Below are positions 35,400-44,673 of a DNA stretch of 57,738 nucleotides, piece by piece. This DNA comes from Ancalomicrobiaceae bacterium (GTDB lineage: Bacteria; Pseudomonadota; Alphaproteobacteria; Rhizobiales; Ancalomicrobiaceae). The DNA lies in NCBI GenBank assembly GCA_031291575.1, contig JARLIT010000077.1:1-57738 (forward strand), in the 5' to 3' direction. The position numbers and the translations under genes were made by a program. Numbering within the stretch: position 1 is the stretch's first letter; each line of letters begins with the position of its first letter. Below the pieces are notes generated by a model, which was not told the origin of the DNA, made no database searches, and saw only the letters and a program-made list of their open reading frames with translations.

Positions 35400-36185
35400 T
35401 CAGGGCTTGGGGACACCGATCGATCCCAACCGCACTGCCGCCGCCTTCAGGGCGTCGATGTAGCGATCGCGATTGCGGACGCCGTCGTCGCGCGGCGCCA
35501 CCAGACACAGCGTGGCGATGCAGCGTCGACCCATGCCGGCGATGGCGACGGCGAAGCAGTGGGTGAAGCTGTCGACAATGCTGTCGAAGGTGAAGACGCC
35601 GGCATGCGCGGCGGTGCGCGCCTCGGCGATGAAGGCGGTGGGATCGAGCCAGCTGCCATCAGGCAGGCGGAAATCCTCGCGCGGGATCAATTCCACAATC
35701 TCAGCGTCGGTCATATCGCCGACCAACAGCCGGCCCGAGGCCGTCCAGGGAATCGGCACGGGCTGGCCGATGTCGGAGGAGATGCGGAAGGGCCGCGCAC
35801 CCTCGCGCATGCGGACGACGACGTATTTGTTGCCGTCGAGCATGCAGAACTGCGCGGTTTCGCGCGTTTCCGTCGCCAGCCCTTCAAGCACCCGATCGCA
35901 TTCGCGGGTGAAGTCGTAGTGCTCTTCGTAGGCATTGCCGAGGAAGAACAGCTTGCGGCCGAGGAACACGCGCCCCTCGCCGTCCACATGTTCGAGAATG
36001 CCTTGCCGCAGTAAGAGGCCGACCAGTTCGTAGACGGACGAGCGCGGCGCGCCGATCTGCGAGGCGATCTCGTTGGGATTGGCAGCCTCGCGCCTGAGCC
36101 GCAGGTAGTCGAGGATCTCGAAGGCGCGATCGAGGCCCCGCGCCCGCTTTGCAATCGCCTGATCCGCCCTGACGTCCATGTCCAT
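35400..36185 (-). CDS. IclR-family transcriptional regulator
   Basis: The 261-residue protein has an N-terminal winged helix (about residues 18-80: GLDRAFEILDYLRL, NEIASQIGAPRSSVYELVGLL) and an IclR effector-binding domain (about 90-255: CMLDGNKYVVVRM, WTASGRLLVGDM, GVFTFDSIVDSFTHCFAV). It is divergent from the RbsABC-type operon at 36400, whose promoter region carries a dyad, so it probably controls that operon in response to its substrate or a catabolic intermediate. The start is the ATG at 36185; upstream in-frame codons have no ribosome binding site. Confidence 0.88.
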   Translation of the reverse strand: MDMDVRADQAIAKRARGLDRAFEILDYLRLRREAANPNEIASQIGAPRSSVYELVGLLLRQGILEHVDGEGRVFLGRKLFFLGNAYEEHYDFTRECDRVLEGLATETRETAQFCMLDGNKYVVVRMREGARPFRISSDIGQPVPIPWTASGRLLVGDMTDAEIVELIPREDFRLPDGSWLDPTAFIAEARTAAHAGVFTFDSIVDSFTHCFAVAIAGMGRRCIATLCLVAPRDDGVRNRDRYIDALKAAAVRLGSIGVPKP

Positions 36186-36283
36186 TGTCCCATCGCCGGT
36201 CGGCCGGCTCTCGTCGCTTGTGAAACGTGTCTCAGAGGGTGTCAACAGGCCATGCGCGCATCCAGCAGCGTCCACACACCCTA

Positions 36284-36311
36284 TTGCAAAGCCTGATTTT
36301 CCGCCTATAGT
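36284..36311 (+). promoter_or_regulatory. Candidate sigma-70 promoter for the first ABC operon
   Basis: TTGCAA (36284-36289) and TATAGT (36306-36311) are separated by 16 bases and lie about 90 bases before the binding-protein ATG, in an AT-richer part of the iclR intergenic region. Confidence 0.45.
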
Positions 36312-36335
36312 CGCCATGTCCGGTATTTAGTGTGT

Positions 36336-36355
36336 ATGTCTGTAATAGCAGACAT
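36336..36355. promoter_or_regulatory. Candidate IclR operator
   Basis: ATGTCTG and CAGACAT form a perfect 7-base dyad with a 6-base spacer, just downstream of the candidate promoter and 45 bases before the binding-protein ATG. Its position fits repression of the ABC operon by the divergent IclR protein. Confidence 0.5.
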
Positions 36356-36399
36356 CACAAGCGCCGGCAACCGGCGCCGCCAATAGAGGGGGAATATTC

Positions 36400-37464
36400 A
36401 TGAGTCGCATCGCCTCGAACCTGCACCTCGGCCGCACGCTGCTGGCGAGCGCCGCCGTCGCGCTCTTCTCACTCACCGTCGCCTGCGAGGCGAACGCCGC
36501 GGCGACCTGCATCAAGGGCGATCGCAAGGCGCCCTACACGGTCGGCTGGGCCAATATCTATTCCGTGCCAACCTGGATGAAGCAGACCGAAGGCACGATT
36601 GCCGACGAGGTCGCCACGTTGAAGAAGCAGGGCCTCGTCAAGGACCTGATGATCACCGACGCACAGGGTAATGCCCAAACCCAGATCCAGCAGATCCAGT
36701 CGATGGTCGACGCCAACATCGACGCCATCATCGTCGAGGCTGGCTCCTCCACCGCGCTCAACCGCGTCATCGCCGACGCCTGCGCCAAGGGCATCGCCGT
36801 CGTCAACTTCGACAGCCTGGTCGATACCGATAAGCTGACCGCCAAGATCAACACCGACTCCAACGAATGGGGCGGCGCGGCGGCCAAGTGGCTGGTCGCC
36901 CAACTGAACGGCAAGGGCAAGATCGTCGTCATGAACGGCCCGGCCGGCGTCTCCGTCAGCGACGACCGCCGCAAGGGCGCCCAGCCCGTCCTCGCCGCCA
37001 ACCCCGGCATCGAGGTGATCACCGAGACCAACACCGAATACAATGTCGCCCCGGCCCAGGAGGCGATCACCAGCCTATTGTTCGCGCACCCGGATATCGA
37101 CGGCGTGCTGTCGCTCGGCGGCGCCCTGTCGGCCGGTTCCGTCATGGCATTTGACCGCCAGGGCCGCGCGCAGGTACCGACCACCGGCGAAAACGCCCGC
37201 CAGTTCCTGGAACTGTGGAAGGCGAAGAAGCTGAAGGGCTGGGCCACCATGCAGCCCAACTGGCTCGGCGCTCTCTCTGTCTACGCCGCGGTCAAGGCGC
37301 TGCAGGGCCAGGATGTTCCGGCCTTCATCAAGGTGCCGCTGCCGGTCATCGACGACACCAGCATCGACAGCTATCTTGCCAAGGCCAAGGACTTCCCGGC
37401 CGATGGCTACATCTACTCGCCCTACGATCAGGCGCTGTTCGACAAGCTTCTGGCACAGCACTGA
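36400..37464 (+). CDS. Sugar-type ABC transporter substrate-binding protein (first system)
   Basis: The 354-residue protein has a signal peptide (about residues 1-35, ending EANAA) and a periplasmic-binding-protein type 1 fold of the ribose/galactose class: VGWANIYSVPTWMKQ, VDANIDAIIVEAGSS, GIAVVNFDSLV, HPDIDGVLSLGG. It captures an unknown solute in the periplasm for the transporter encoded by the next three genes. GGGGGAA lies before the ATG. Its distance from characterised ribose-binding proteins leaves the ligand open; the linked enzymes suggest an amide- or lactone-containing compound. Confidence 0.88.
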   Translation: MSRIASNLHLGRTLLASAAVALFSLTVACEANAAATCIKGDRKAPYTVGWANIYSVPTWMKQTEGTIADEVATLKKQGLVKDLMITDAQGNAQTQIQQIQSMVDANIDAIIVEAGSSTALNRVIADACAKGIAVVNFDSLVDTDKLTAKINTDSNEWGGAAAKWLVAQLNGKGKIVVMNGPAGVSVSDDRRKGAQPVLAANPGIEVITETNTEYNVAPAQEAITSLLFAHPDIDGVLSLGGALSAGSVMAFDRQGRAQVPTTGENARQFLELWKAKKLKGWATMQPNWLGALSVYAAVKALQGQDVPAFIKVPLPVIDDTSIDSYLAKAKDFPADGYIYSPYDQALFDKLLAQH

Positions 37465-37492
37465 CATCGACCGTCGGAAGGAGCCGGCCGCC

Positions 37493-39001
37493 ATGGACGT
37501 GACCATGCCGCTCGTCGAAGCGCGCGGCGTATCCAAGGGGTTTTTTGGAAATCCCGTGCTGAAGGCGGTCGACATCGCCCTCTATCCGGGCAGGGTTCAC
37601 GCCCTGCTTGGCGAGAACGGCGCTGGAAAATCTACGCTGATCAACCTGCTGTCCGGCGCACTCAGGCCGGACGGCGGGACCATTCTGATGGATGGACGAC
37701 CGGTGACCAAGCTGACGCCGCAGGGCGCCCGCGCCGCCGGCGTTGCCGTAGTGCAGCAGGAATTGAGCCTGGCGGCCGAGCTGTCGATCGCCGAAAACAT
37801 CGGCCTCGGCGCCACCCCACGCCGTTTCGGCCTCATCGACTATCGCGCGCTGCGCGACCGGGCGGCGGCGGTCTCTGCGCTGGTCGGTCTGACCGAGCCG
37901 CTCGACATGCCGGTCGGCGATCTACCGCTCGGCCGGCGGCAGATGGTGGAGATCGCCAAGGCGCTGTTCCGCCGGCCACGCGTCCTCATCCTCGACGAGC
38001 CGACGTCGTCGCTGTCGGCGCACGAGGCAGGCGTTCTCTCTGGGCTGGTGCGCACGCTCGCCGCCGGCGGCGTCGCCGTGCTGTACATCTCCCACCGGCT
38101 GAATGAGGTGCAGGCTTTGTGCGACCACGTCACCGTGCTGAAGGACGGCATGGTGACGGCGGACCGCTCGCTTGCCGACGTCAGTGCCGAGGGCCTGGTG
38201 CGGTTGATGGTCGGTCGCGATCCGGGCGATGCCTTCCCCGCGTTCGCTCCGGCGACGGCGGGCGAGGAACTCATCCGCGTCGACGGTTTCTCGGCCGGTG
38301 CCGTGCGCGACGTCACGTTTTCGGCTCGGGCCGGCGAGATCATCGGCATCGGCGGACTGATCGGACAGGGGCAGGAGGATTTTCTTCTCGGCCTCTACGG
38401 CGCCATTCCGGCAACCGCGTCGAAGGCTGAGATTTGTGGCGTCGGGCATCTCCTGGCGAGTGTCGCCGCGGCCACGGCGGCGGGACTCGCCTATGTGCCG
38501 GCCGACCGCAAGAAGGAAGGCCTCGTCCTCACCCACGCCATTTCCGCCAACCTCTTGCTGCCGTCGCTCGGGCGGTTGATGCGGCGCGGCTTGCGCGACC
38601 GGACCGGCGAGGCGTCGCTCGTTGCCGATCTCGCCCGGCAGTTCAGCATCCGGGGAGACACCGACCGCTTTGTGCAGGCGCTGTCCGGCGGCAATCAGCA
38701 GAAGGTGGCGCTGGCCAAATGGCTGCCGCTCGCCCCGCGCGTGCTTCTCCTCAACGACCCGACGCGCGGCGTCGACGTCGGCACCAAACGGGAAATCTAT
38801 CTGATGCTGCGAGCCTTTGCCGATGCCGGCAAGCTCATCGTGCTGTTGAGCTCCGACACACCCGAACTCGTCCATCTGTGCGACCGGGTCGTCGTCTTCC
38901 GCCAGGGGCGTGTCGTGGCGACGCTTGCCCACGACAAGGCGAGCGAGGAAGCGATCGTCGGCGCAGCCATGGGCCTCGGCATTGAGGGAGTGGCGGCATG
39001 A
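37493..39001 (+). CDS. RbsA/MglA-type double ABC ATPase (first system)
   Basis: The 502-residue protein contains two ABC domains. The first is intact (Walker A GENGAGKST near residue 42, signature LPLGRRQMVEIAKAL, Walker B VLILDEPTSSL). The second has a degenerate Walker A (GLIGQGQEDFL) and an altered Walker B reading LLLNDPTRGVDV where LDEPTRG is usual, while LSGGNQQKVALAKW is intact. Such asymmetry is common in this family, but loss of the Walker B Asp-Glu pair is stronger than usual. It energises the two permeases that follow. GGAAGGAG precedes the ATG; the stop overlaps the next start. Confidence 0.9.
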   Translation: MDVTMPLVEARGVSKGFFGNPVLKAVDIALYPGRVHALLGENGAGKSTLINLLSGALRPDGGTILMDGRPVTKLTPQGARAAGVAVVQQELSLAAELSIAENIGLGATPRRFGLIDYRALRDRAAAVSALVGLTEPLDMPVGDLPLGRRQMVEIAKALFRRPRVLILDEPTSSLSAHEAGVLSGLVRTLAAGGVAVLYISHRLNEVQALCDHVTVLKDGMVTADRSLADVSAEGLVRLMVGRDPGDAFPAFAPATAGEELIRVDGFSAGAVRDVTFSARAGEIIGIGGLIGQGQEDFLLGLYGAIPATASKAEICGVGHLLASVAAATAAGLAYVPADRKKEGLVLTHAISANLLLPSLGRLMRRGLRDRTGEASLVADLARQFSIRGDTDRFVQALSGGNQQKVALAKWLPLAPRVLLLNDPTRGVDVGTKREIYLMLRAFADAGKLIVLLSSDTPELVHLCDRVVVFRQGRVVATLAHDKASEEAIVGAAMGLGIEGVAA

Positions 39002-39963
39002 ACCTCTCTCCATCGTCCCCACGCTGGCTCTATCTCGCCATTCAGCGGCGACGCAACCGCGGCCTCAATGGCCTCTATCTGGTGGTCGCCGCCTTCCTCA
39101 TCGTCTACGCCATCCTGTTCCCGGGCCTGTTGAGCATCGGCGGCTTTTCCAAGTTCTCGCAGAACTGGTTCCCCTTGGCGCTCGTCACCATGGCGCAGGC
39201 GCTGTTGATGCTGAACGGCGGCATCTCGCTCGCCATCGGCCCGTTGGTCAGCCTCGGGGCCGTCGTCGCGGCGATCTCCATGGGCGGCCCGGCGGGCGCT
39301 TTCGGCGGGTTCGTCGCCGTCGTCGTCGCTGGCCTCGTCATCGGCGCACTCACTGGCCTGATCGTCGCCTACATGCGCCTGCCGGCGATCATCGTCACGC
39401 TGGCCGGCTCCTTCATCATCACCGGCGTGGCGTTGCTCCTCCTGCCGCGACCGGGTGGCTACATCCCCGACTGGCTGTCGCAGGCGCTGGCCGGCCACCA
39501 GCCGACGGCCTTCGCCCTGCTCGTCGTAATCCTCATCGCCTGGAAGCTGTTCCTGGCGACGCCCACTGGCATCGGCCTCTACGCCGTTGGCGACAATCCG
39601 GTCGGGGCCTTTCGCTCCGGCGTGCCAGTGGAACGCATCCGCGTCGTCTCCTTCGCCATCTCCGGCCTGTTGACGGCGCTCGCTGGCCTGTTCGTCGCCG
39701 CGCAGACCGGCTCGGGCGATCCGGTGATCGGCACGTCGTTCACGCTCAACTCCATGGCCGGCGCCGTGCTCGGTGGCGTCGGCTTCCTCGGCGGCAAGGG
39801 CACGATGCGCGGCGCCATCGCCGGCAGCCTGCTGCTTTCGGTGATGATCAACGTGATGTTCTTTCTCGGCTTCCCGCCGGTCGCCCAGTATGTGGCGCAA
39901 GGCGTCATCATCGTCGGGGCCGTCGCCATTCCCGTATTTGCCAGCCGGTGGAGGAAAGCATGA
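38998..39963 (+). CDS. RbsC-type ABC permease A (first system)
   Basis: The 321-residue integral membrane protein has about nine to ten helices and RbsC-family motifs (LNGGISLAIGPLVSLGA, MRLPAIIVTLAGSFI, GDNPVGAFRSGVPV, GAVLGGVGFLGGKGT). With the next permease it probably forms a heterodimeric channel. Start and stop overlap its neighbours by four bases each (ATGA), so the set is translationally coupled. Confidence 0.9.
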   Translation: MNLSPSSPRWLYLAIQRRRNRGLNGLYLVVAAFLIVYAILFPGLLSIGGFSKFSQNWFPLALVTMAQALLMLNGGISLAIGPLVSLGAVVAAISMGGPAGAFGGFVAVVVAGLVIGALTGLIVAYMRLPAIIVTLAGSFIITGVALLLLPRPGGYIPDWLSQALAGHQPTAFALLVVILIAWKLFLATPTGIGLYAVGDNPVGAFRSGVPVERIRVVSFAISGLLTALAGLFVAAQTGSGDPVIGTSFTLNSMAGAVLGGVGFLGGKGTMRGAIAGSLLLSVMINVMFFLGFPPVAQYVAQGVIIVGAVAIPVFASRWRKA

Positions 39964-40910
39964 AGGCGGCGTCGATCACCCGCATCCTGTTCCGCAACCC
40001 GCCGCTGCTGACCCTGGCCCTTGTCGCCCTGGTCTGGATCGTCGCTGGCGCGACGCTCAGGGGCTTCGGTGCCGTCGGCCACCTGCGCTACATCCTTGAA
40101 CTGTCGGCCATCATCGGCATCGTCGCCGCCGGACAGACGCTGGTAATTCTGGTTGGCGGCATCGACCTGTCGGTCGGCGCGGTGATCACCGTCACCGCCA
40201 TTCTTCTGCCGCTGATCTCGCCCGATTGGGATTCGACCGGGATCGTTGGCGTCGTCGTGACGCTCGCCGTCGCTGCCGTCATCGGCCTCGGCAACGGTAT
40301 GGGGCAGGTCTACCTCAGCGTACCGGCCATCATCATGACACTGGCCATGGCCACCTTCCTGCAGGGGCTCCTGGTGCTGATCGCCGGCGGCAGCGCGGTT
40401 TCTGTCACCAACGAGGCAGTGATCTGGCTCGGCTCGGCCCGTCCCTTCGGCGTGCCGGCCAGCATCGTCGTCTGGATCCTCGTCGCCGTCGCCGTCCTGA
40501 TCATCATCCATCGCCTGCCGTTCGGCGCGCGCCTGCTGGCGCTTGGCGCCAATCCGCTGACGGCGCGGCTGTCGGGCGTCAACGTCAACCGCACCACGCT
40601 GGCCGTCTATGCGCTCGCCGGCTTGTTCTCCGGCGTCGCAGGGCTCCTCGTCCTCGGCATGAACCGGCAGGGCTACGTCGGCATCGGCGATCCCTATCTG
40701 ATGACGTCGATCGCGGCCGTGGTGCTGGGTGGTACTTCGATCCTCGGCGGGCGCGGCTCTTACGCCGGCACCATTCCCGGCGCGATCTTGCTGGTCACCA
40801 CGACGGCGCTGATCACGGTGGTCAACGCGTCGCCCGGCTGGCGATCGATCATGTTCGGCTCGCTGATCCTGGCGCTATTGCTCATTTCGGGGCGTGAGGC
40901 GCAGCGATGA
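39960..40910 (+). CDS. RbsC-type ABC permease B (first system)
   Basis: The 316-residue permease shows the better-conserved RbsC signature ILVGGIDLSVGAVI, then VPAIIMTLAMATFLQG, GANPLTARLSGV and VVLGGTSILGGRGSYAG. It pairs with the preceding permease. The start is the ATG at 39960 overlapping the upstream stop; more upstream sequence in this frame is shadow. The following hydrolase begins at an overlapping ATGA. Confidence 0.9.
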   Translation: MKAASITRILFRNPPLLTLALVALVWIVAGATLRGFGAVGHLRYILELSAIIGIVAAGQTLVILVGGIDLSVGAVITVTAILLPLISPDWDSTGIVGVVVTLAVAAVIGLGNGMGQVYLSVPAIIMTLAMATFLQGLLVLIAGGSAVSVTNEAVIWLGSARPFGVPASIVVWILVAVAVLIIIHRLPFGARLLALGANPLTARLSGVNVNRTTLAVYALAGLFSGVAGLLVLGMNRQGYVGIGDPYLMTSIAAVVLGGTSILGGRGSYAGTIPGAILLVTTTALITVVNASPGWRSIMFGSLILALLLISGREAQR

Positions 40911-41863
40911 CGCGGATCTACCGCGGCCCGGTGATCGACCCGCACCATCACCTGTGGGACCTGTCGCTCGACCGACATCCCTGGCTGACGCGTCGGCCGG
41001 CGGAAGCCGAAGAGATGGTCTACGGCAGCCCGGCCGCCATCCGGCGCAACTATGGCATCGCCGACTATCGCCGCGACGCCACCGGGCAGACTGTCGTTGC
41101 AACCGTCCACGTCGAAGCTGGCTGGGAGGACGGCCACCCGCTCGAGGAGAGCCGCTGGCTCGATGAGCTCGATCACACCACCGGTGTTGCCGCCCGCTAT
41201 GTCGCGCGCGTGCCACTCGACGCCGAGGACGCCGCCGCGATGATCGCCGCCGAAGCGGAAAATCCGCGCGTCGTCGGCATCCGCGACATCGTCAGCTGGC
41301 ACGAGGAACCGGGCAAGAGCTTCGCCCGCCGGCCCGGCTTGATGAGCGATCTGGCCTGGCGTGCCGGTCTCGCCGCGGTCGGACGGCACGGCCTCGTGTT
41401 CGATCTGATGCTCTATCCCTGGCAGATGGACGAAGCCGAGCGGCTCGTCGCCGATTTCCCGGACGTGCAGTTCGTGCTCGAACATGCCGGCAGCCCAGCA
41501 GAGCGCAGCGACGACGGCATGGCGCGGTGGCGCGAAGGACTGGCCCGGCTGTCCCGCCAGCGGAACCTTGCGGTGAAGATCACCGACCTCGTCGCCTACG
41601 ACACCCGATGGACGCTCTCGAGTCTGTCGCCGGTGATCTGCCACGCCATCGATTGCTTCGGGGCGGAGCGGGCGATGTTCGGCTCAGACTTCCCCGCCGC
41701 CGGGCTGCACGCCAGTTTTGCCGAGATTTACGAGGTGTTTCGCAAGATCGCTTGCCAATACGGCGAGAACGACCAGCGGGCGATGTTCTTCGGCACCGCC
41801 AACCGCATCTACCGGCTCGGCCTCGCCACCGAGGCCGGGGCCGATGATTTCCTCGAGGAGTGA
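40907..41863 (+). CDS. Amidohydrolase-2 family hydrolase (lactonase/decarboxylase fold, COG3618-like)
   Basis: The 318-residue protein has a TIM-barrel metal-hydrolase pattern: VIDPHHHLWDLSLDRHPWL at the N-terminus, VVATVHVEAGW, GIRDIVSW, FVLEHAGSP and AMFGSDFPA. This matches the group that includes L-fuconolactone and L-rhamnono-lactone hydrolases. It probably opens a lactone or similar ring in the cytoplasm after uptake. Fully overlapped into the operon (ATGA with the permease). Confidence 0.82.
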   Translation: MTRIYRGPVIDPHHHLWDLSLDRHPWLTRRPAEAEEMVYGSPAAIRRNYGIADYRRDATGQTVVATVHVEAGWEDGHPLEESRWLDELDHTTGVAARYVARVPLDAEDAAAMIAAEAENPRVVGIRDIVSWHEEPGKSFARRPGLMSDLAWRAGLAAVGRHGLVFDLMLYPWQMDEAERLVADFPDVQFVLEHAGSPAERSDDGMARWREGLARLSRQRNLAVKITDLVAYDTRWTLSSLSPVICHAIDCFGAERAMFGSDFPAAGLHASFAEIYEVFRKIACQYGENDQRAMFFGTANRIYRLGLATEAGADDFLEE

Positions 41864-41868
41864 CCCAG

Positions 41869-43185
41869 ATGGCCGAATTGCCGCTTTCCAGCGCCGGTAC
41901 CGACTTCCTGCTGGACGACCGCCTGCGCGGCTTTCCGGCCGGTCACGCGCCGGTCGCCGCCAGCCGGCTCGCCGAACTGGCTCTGAAGCCGTTCGATGGC
42001 GCGATGCAACTGCCGCTGATCTCGCTCAACCTGTCGGTCTTCGACGCCAATGCCGCCCTGATGCTCCGCTACGTGCGGGAACAGGGCATCGCCATCGCTC
42101 CCCACGGCAAGACGCCGATGGTTCCGACGCTGGCCCGCCGCCTCGTCGACGCCGGCGCCTGGGGCACCACGGTTGCCGACATTCGCCAGGCGTCGGTGAT
42201 GCTGAAGGCCGGGCTCACCCGACTGATCCTCGCCAACGAGATCGGCGGCCGTGCCGCAGCGAAACGGCTCGCCGCAGCACTCGCCGGGTACGACGATGCC
42301 GAAATCTACATATTTGCCGATACGCCCGAGCTGATCGAGGCACTCGCCGCCGCCTGGACCGGGCGCGCCGACCTGCCGCGCCTCAACATCCTTCCCGAAC
42401 TCGGCCTCGCCCGCGGCGGCGCCCGCACGGTCGCGGCGGCAACCGCCGTGGCCGACGCCGTGATCGCGCGCCAGACCCCGCGCTTCCGTCTCGCTGGCGT
42501 GGCGGCCTACGAAGGTGCCGCGGCGACAGCCGATCCGGTCGAGACCCGCGAGCGGATTGCCCGGCTGATGGCGATGACCGGCGAATTGCTGGCCGTGGTG
42601 CGCAGCCGCGTCGATGCCGCGCGGCCGCTCATCGTCACGGCCGGCGGCTCGGTCTATTTCGACCTGGTGGTCAAGGCGCTGAAACCTGCAATCGACGGCG
42701 ACGGCAGGACGGTGCTGGTGGTGAGGAGCGGCGCGATCTTCTTCCACGATCATGGCACCTACGACCGTGGCCTCAGGGCACTCGACGCGCGCGGCGGTTT
42801 CACCCTCGCCGGTAAGCCTGTTGCCGCGGCTGCCGCCTTCCGGCCAGCGCTACGGGTCTGGGCGGAGGTGCTGTCACGCCCGGAGCCGGGGCTCGCCGTC
42901 TGCGGCATGGGCCTTCGCGACGTGGCCCTCGACCAGGGCCTGCCGCGACCGCTCGCACTCTATCGCGACGGCCGCCTGACCGCCGAGCTCGCGGGCGCCG
43001 AGGTGAGCAAGCTGAATGACCAGCATGCCTTCCTCGACGTTCCCGAAGACCTCGGTATCAAGGTCGGCGACGTCGTCGAATTCGGCATCTCGCATCCCTG
43101 CACCTGCCTCGACCGTCATGCCGTCGTCTACGGCCTCGACCAGACGCAGACGGCAACGACTGCCTTTCTGACCAGCTTCGGCTGA
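41869..43185 (+). CDS. PLP-dependent D-serine deaminase/D-threonine aldolase-like enzyme
   Basis: The 438-residue protein has the alanine-racemase-type N-terminal barrel with the pyridoxal-phosphate lysine in IAPHGKTPM (Lys81). Its C-terminal domain carries the His-x-Cys metal site in SHPCTCLDRHAVV, as in eukaryotic-type D-serine dehydratase and D-threonine aldolase. It should act on a D-hydroxy-amino acid or related amine. The ATG at 41869 lies 8 bases after GAGGAG; a GTG at 41860 overlapping the previous stop is possible but poorly placed. Next to an N-acyl-D-amino-acid deacylase-type gene it suggests D-amino acid release and breakdown. Confidence 0.82.
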   Translation: MAELPLSSAGTDFLLDDRLRGFPAGHAPVAASRLAELALKPFDGAMQLPLISLNLSVFDANAALMLRYVREQGIAIAPHGKTPMVPTLARRLVDAGAWGTTVADIRQASVMLKAGLTRLILANEIGGRAAAKRLAAALAGYDDAEIYIFADTPELIEALAAAWTGRADLPRLNILPELGLARGGARTVAAATAVADAVIARQTPRFRLAGVAAYEGAAATADPVETRERIARLMAMTGELLAVVRSRVDAARPLIVTAGGSVYFDLVVKALKPAIDGDGRTVLVVRSGAIFFHDHGTYDRGLRALDARGGFTLAGKPVAAAAAFRPALRVWAEVLSRPEPGLAVCGMGLRDVALDQGLPRPLALYRDGRLTAELAGAEVSKLNDQHAFLDVPEDLGIKVGDVVEFGISHPCTCLDRHAVVYGLDQTQTATTAFLTSFG

Positions 43186-43221
43186 GTTCCTTTCCAACAC
43201 CCGAACGACAAAGGAAATCCG

Positions 43222-43572
43222 ATGACCAATATGGCGTATTACCAGAAGGGGCCGCGCATGAGCCAGGCCGTCAGCCACGGCGGCCTCGTCTACGTCGCCG
43301 GCCAGGTGGCGGACGATCGCAAGGCCGGCATCGAAGAGCAGACCCGGCAGGTGCTCGGCAAGATCGAGGCGCTCCTTGCCGAGGCCGGCTCAAGCAAGTC
43401 GAAGCTCATCGCCGTCAACGTCTTCCTCTCGGCGATCGGCGACTTCGACGCCATGAACAGCGTCTACGACAGCTGGATCGATCCGAACCGCCCGCCGGCG
43501 CGCGCCTGCACCGAGGCGCGTCTCGCCGACCCGGATCTGCGGGTCGAGATGACGGCCGTCGCCGCCCTTTGA
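43222..43572 (+). CDS. RidA/YjgF-family enamine/imine deaminase
   Basis: The 116-residue protein shows the RidA fold pattern (SHGGLVYVAGQVADD, EQTRQVLGKIEALLAEAGS, RPPARACTEARLADP) with the conserved Arg of the active site in PPARAC. RidA proteins hydrolyse reactive 2-aminoacrylate and other imines made by PLP enzymes. Its place right after a PLP-dependent dehydratase/aldolase-like gene fits that role. AAGGAAA precedes the ATG. Confidence 0.88.
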   Translation: MTNMAYYQKGPRMSQAVSHGGLVYVAGQVADDRKAGIEEQTRQVLGKIEALLAEAGSSKSKLIAVNVFLSAIGDFDAMNSVYDSWIDPNRPPARACTEARLADPDLRVEMTAVAAL

Positions 43573-43593
43573 CACCATCGGCGGGGCGCCTCC

Positions 43594-43612
43594 CCGGGGA
43601 GAAGCCCCCCGG
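43594..43612 (+). terminator. GC-rich stem-loop between ridA-like and deacylase genes
   Basis: CCGGGG (43594-43599) can pair with CCCCGG (43607-43612) in a 71-base gap rich in G and C runs. It could attenuate expression of the downstream genes. Several alternative pairings exist and there is no T-run. Confidence 0.3.
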
Positions 43613-43643
43613 GGCGCTCCCCGTGCTTGCTCTGGAGGCAGAT

Positions 43644-44657
43644 ATGCATACCGGCGTCGTATCCGACATCGACTTTACTGCGGAAGGTCGACAATCCGGA
43701 TATCTTGCCATTCCCTATTCGATCGATCGCTCGCCCTATTATCAGATCAGGATTCCCTATCTGCGGCTGAAGAACGGCACGGGGCCGAGCCTCCTCATGA
43801 TGGCCGGCAACCACGGCGACGAGTACGAGGGCGAACTGCAGTTGACGCGGCTGATGCGTCGGCTGGATCTGTCGCAGATCCGCGGCGCGCTCACCGTCCT
43901 GCCGATGGCCAATGTGCCAGCCGTTATGGCCGCACGCCGCTGTTCGCCGTTCGACGGCGGCAATATGAACCGCGCTTTTCCGGGCGACCCCGGCGGTGCG
44001 CCGACGAGCCGCATGGCGCAGTTCCTCGAAACTGTGCTGTTTCCCCGCCACGAGGTGATCTTCGACATCCACGCCGGCGGCACGTCCATGGCCCACCTGC
44101 CCTGCCTTCTGATCGAGCGGCAGGCCGACCGGACACGCTACGATCGCGCACTCGCCCTTCTCCGCGCCATGGGCCCGCGCCATGCCTTTGTCGCCGACAA
44201 CGGCCCGGCGGCACCGACATCCATGGGCGCCGCAGCGCGGGCCGGGGCGATCGGCCTGTCCGGAGAATTCGGCGGCGGCGGCACCGTGACGCCGGAAAGC
44301 ATGCGCTTCACCGCCCAGTGCATCGACCAGTTGCTGATGACCCTCGGCATCGCATCCGCCCCAGTGCTCGGCACGCCCGTCGACATCGAGCGGCCTCACC
44401 TCCAGCTGTTGTCGCTCTGCCGCCACAGCCAGGGTGTCTATGCGACGCGGCGCGGCTGGTTCGAGCCGGCAGTCGATGTCGGTGCCCGGGTCGCCGCTGG
44501 CGACGTCGCCGGCTGGTATCATGACCTCGAGCGCCCGGAGGCGGCTGAAGACATCCTGCCGTTCGCCGAGGCCGGCATCGTCATCTCGCGCCGACTGCAT
44601 ACGGACAGTCAGGCGGGCGATTGCCTGATCCAGGTGGCGGAACCGATCGACGGCTGA
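43644..44657 (+). CDS. Succinylglutamate desuccinylase/aspartoacylase-family deacylase
   Basis: The 337-residue zinc hydrolase has GNHGDEYEGE (His and Glu ligands), NMNRAFPGDP, DIHAGGTSM (His ligand) and ESMRFTAQ. This is close to the AstE/AspA group that includes DoeB, the N-acetyl-diaminobutyrate deacetylase. It probably removes an N-acyl group from an amino acid derivative. The ATG at 43644 has GGAGG 5 bases upstream; longer frames run through the stem-loop region. No long membrane or export signal is seen, so the enzyme is cytoplasmic. Confidence 0.85.
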   Translation: MHTGVVSDIDFTAEGRQSGYLAIPYSIDRSPYYQIRIPYLRLKNGTGPSLLMMAGNHGDEYEGELQLTRLMRRLDLSQIRGALTVLPMANVPAVMAARRCSPFDGGNMNRAFPGDPGGAPTSRMAQFLETVLFPRHEVIFDIHAGGTSMAHLPCLLIERQADRTRYDRALALLRAMGPRHAFVADNGPAAPTSMGAAARAGAIGLSGEFGGGGTVTPESMRFTAQCIDQLLMTLGIASAPVLGTPVDIERPHLQLLSLCRHSQGVYATRRGWFEPAVDVGARVAAGDVAGWYHDLERPEAAEDILPFAEAGIVISRRLHTDSQAGDCLIQVAEPIDG

Positions 44658-44673
44658 AGAAGGACGGGCATTC

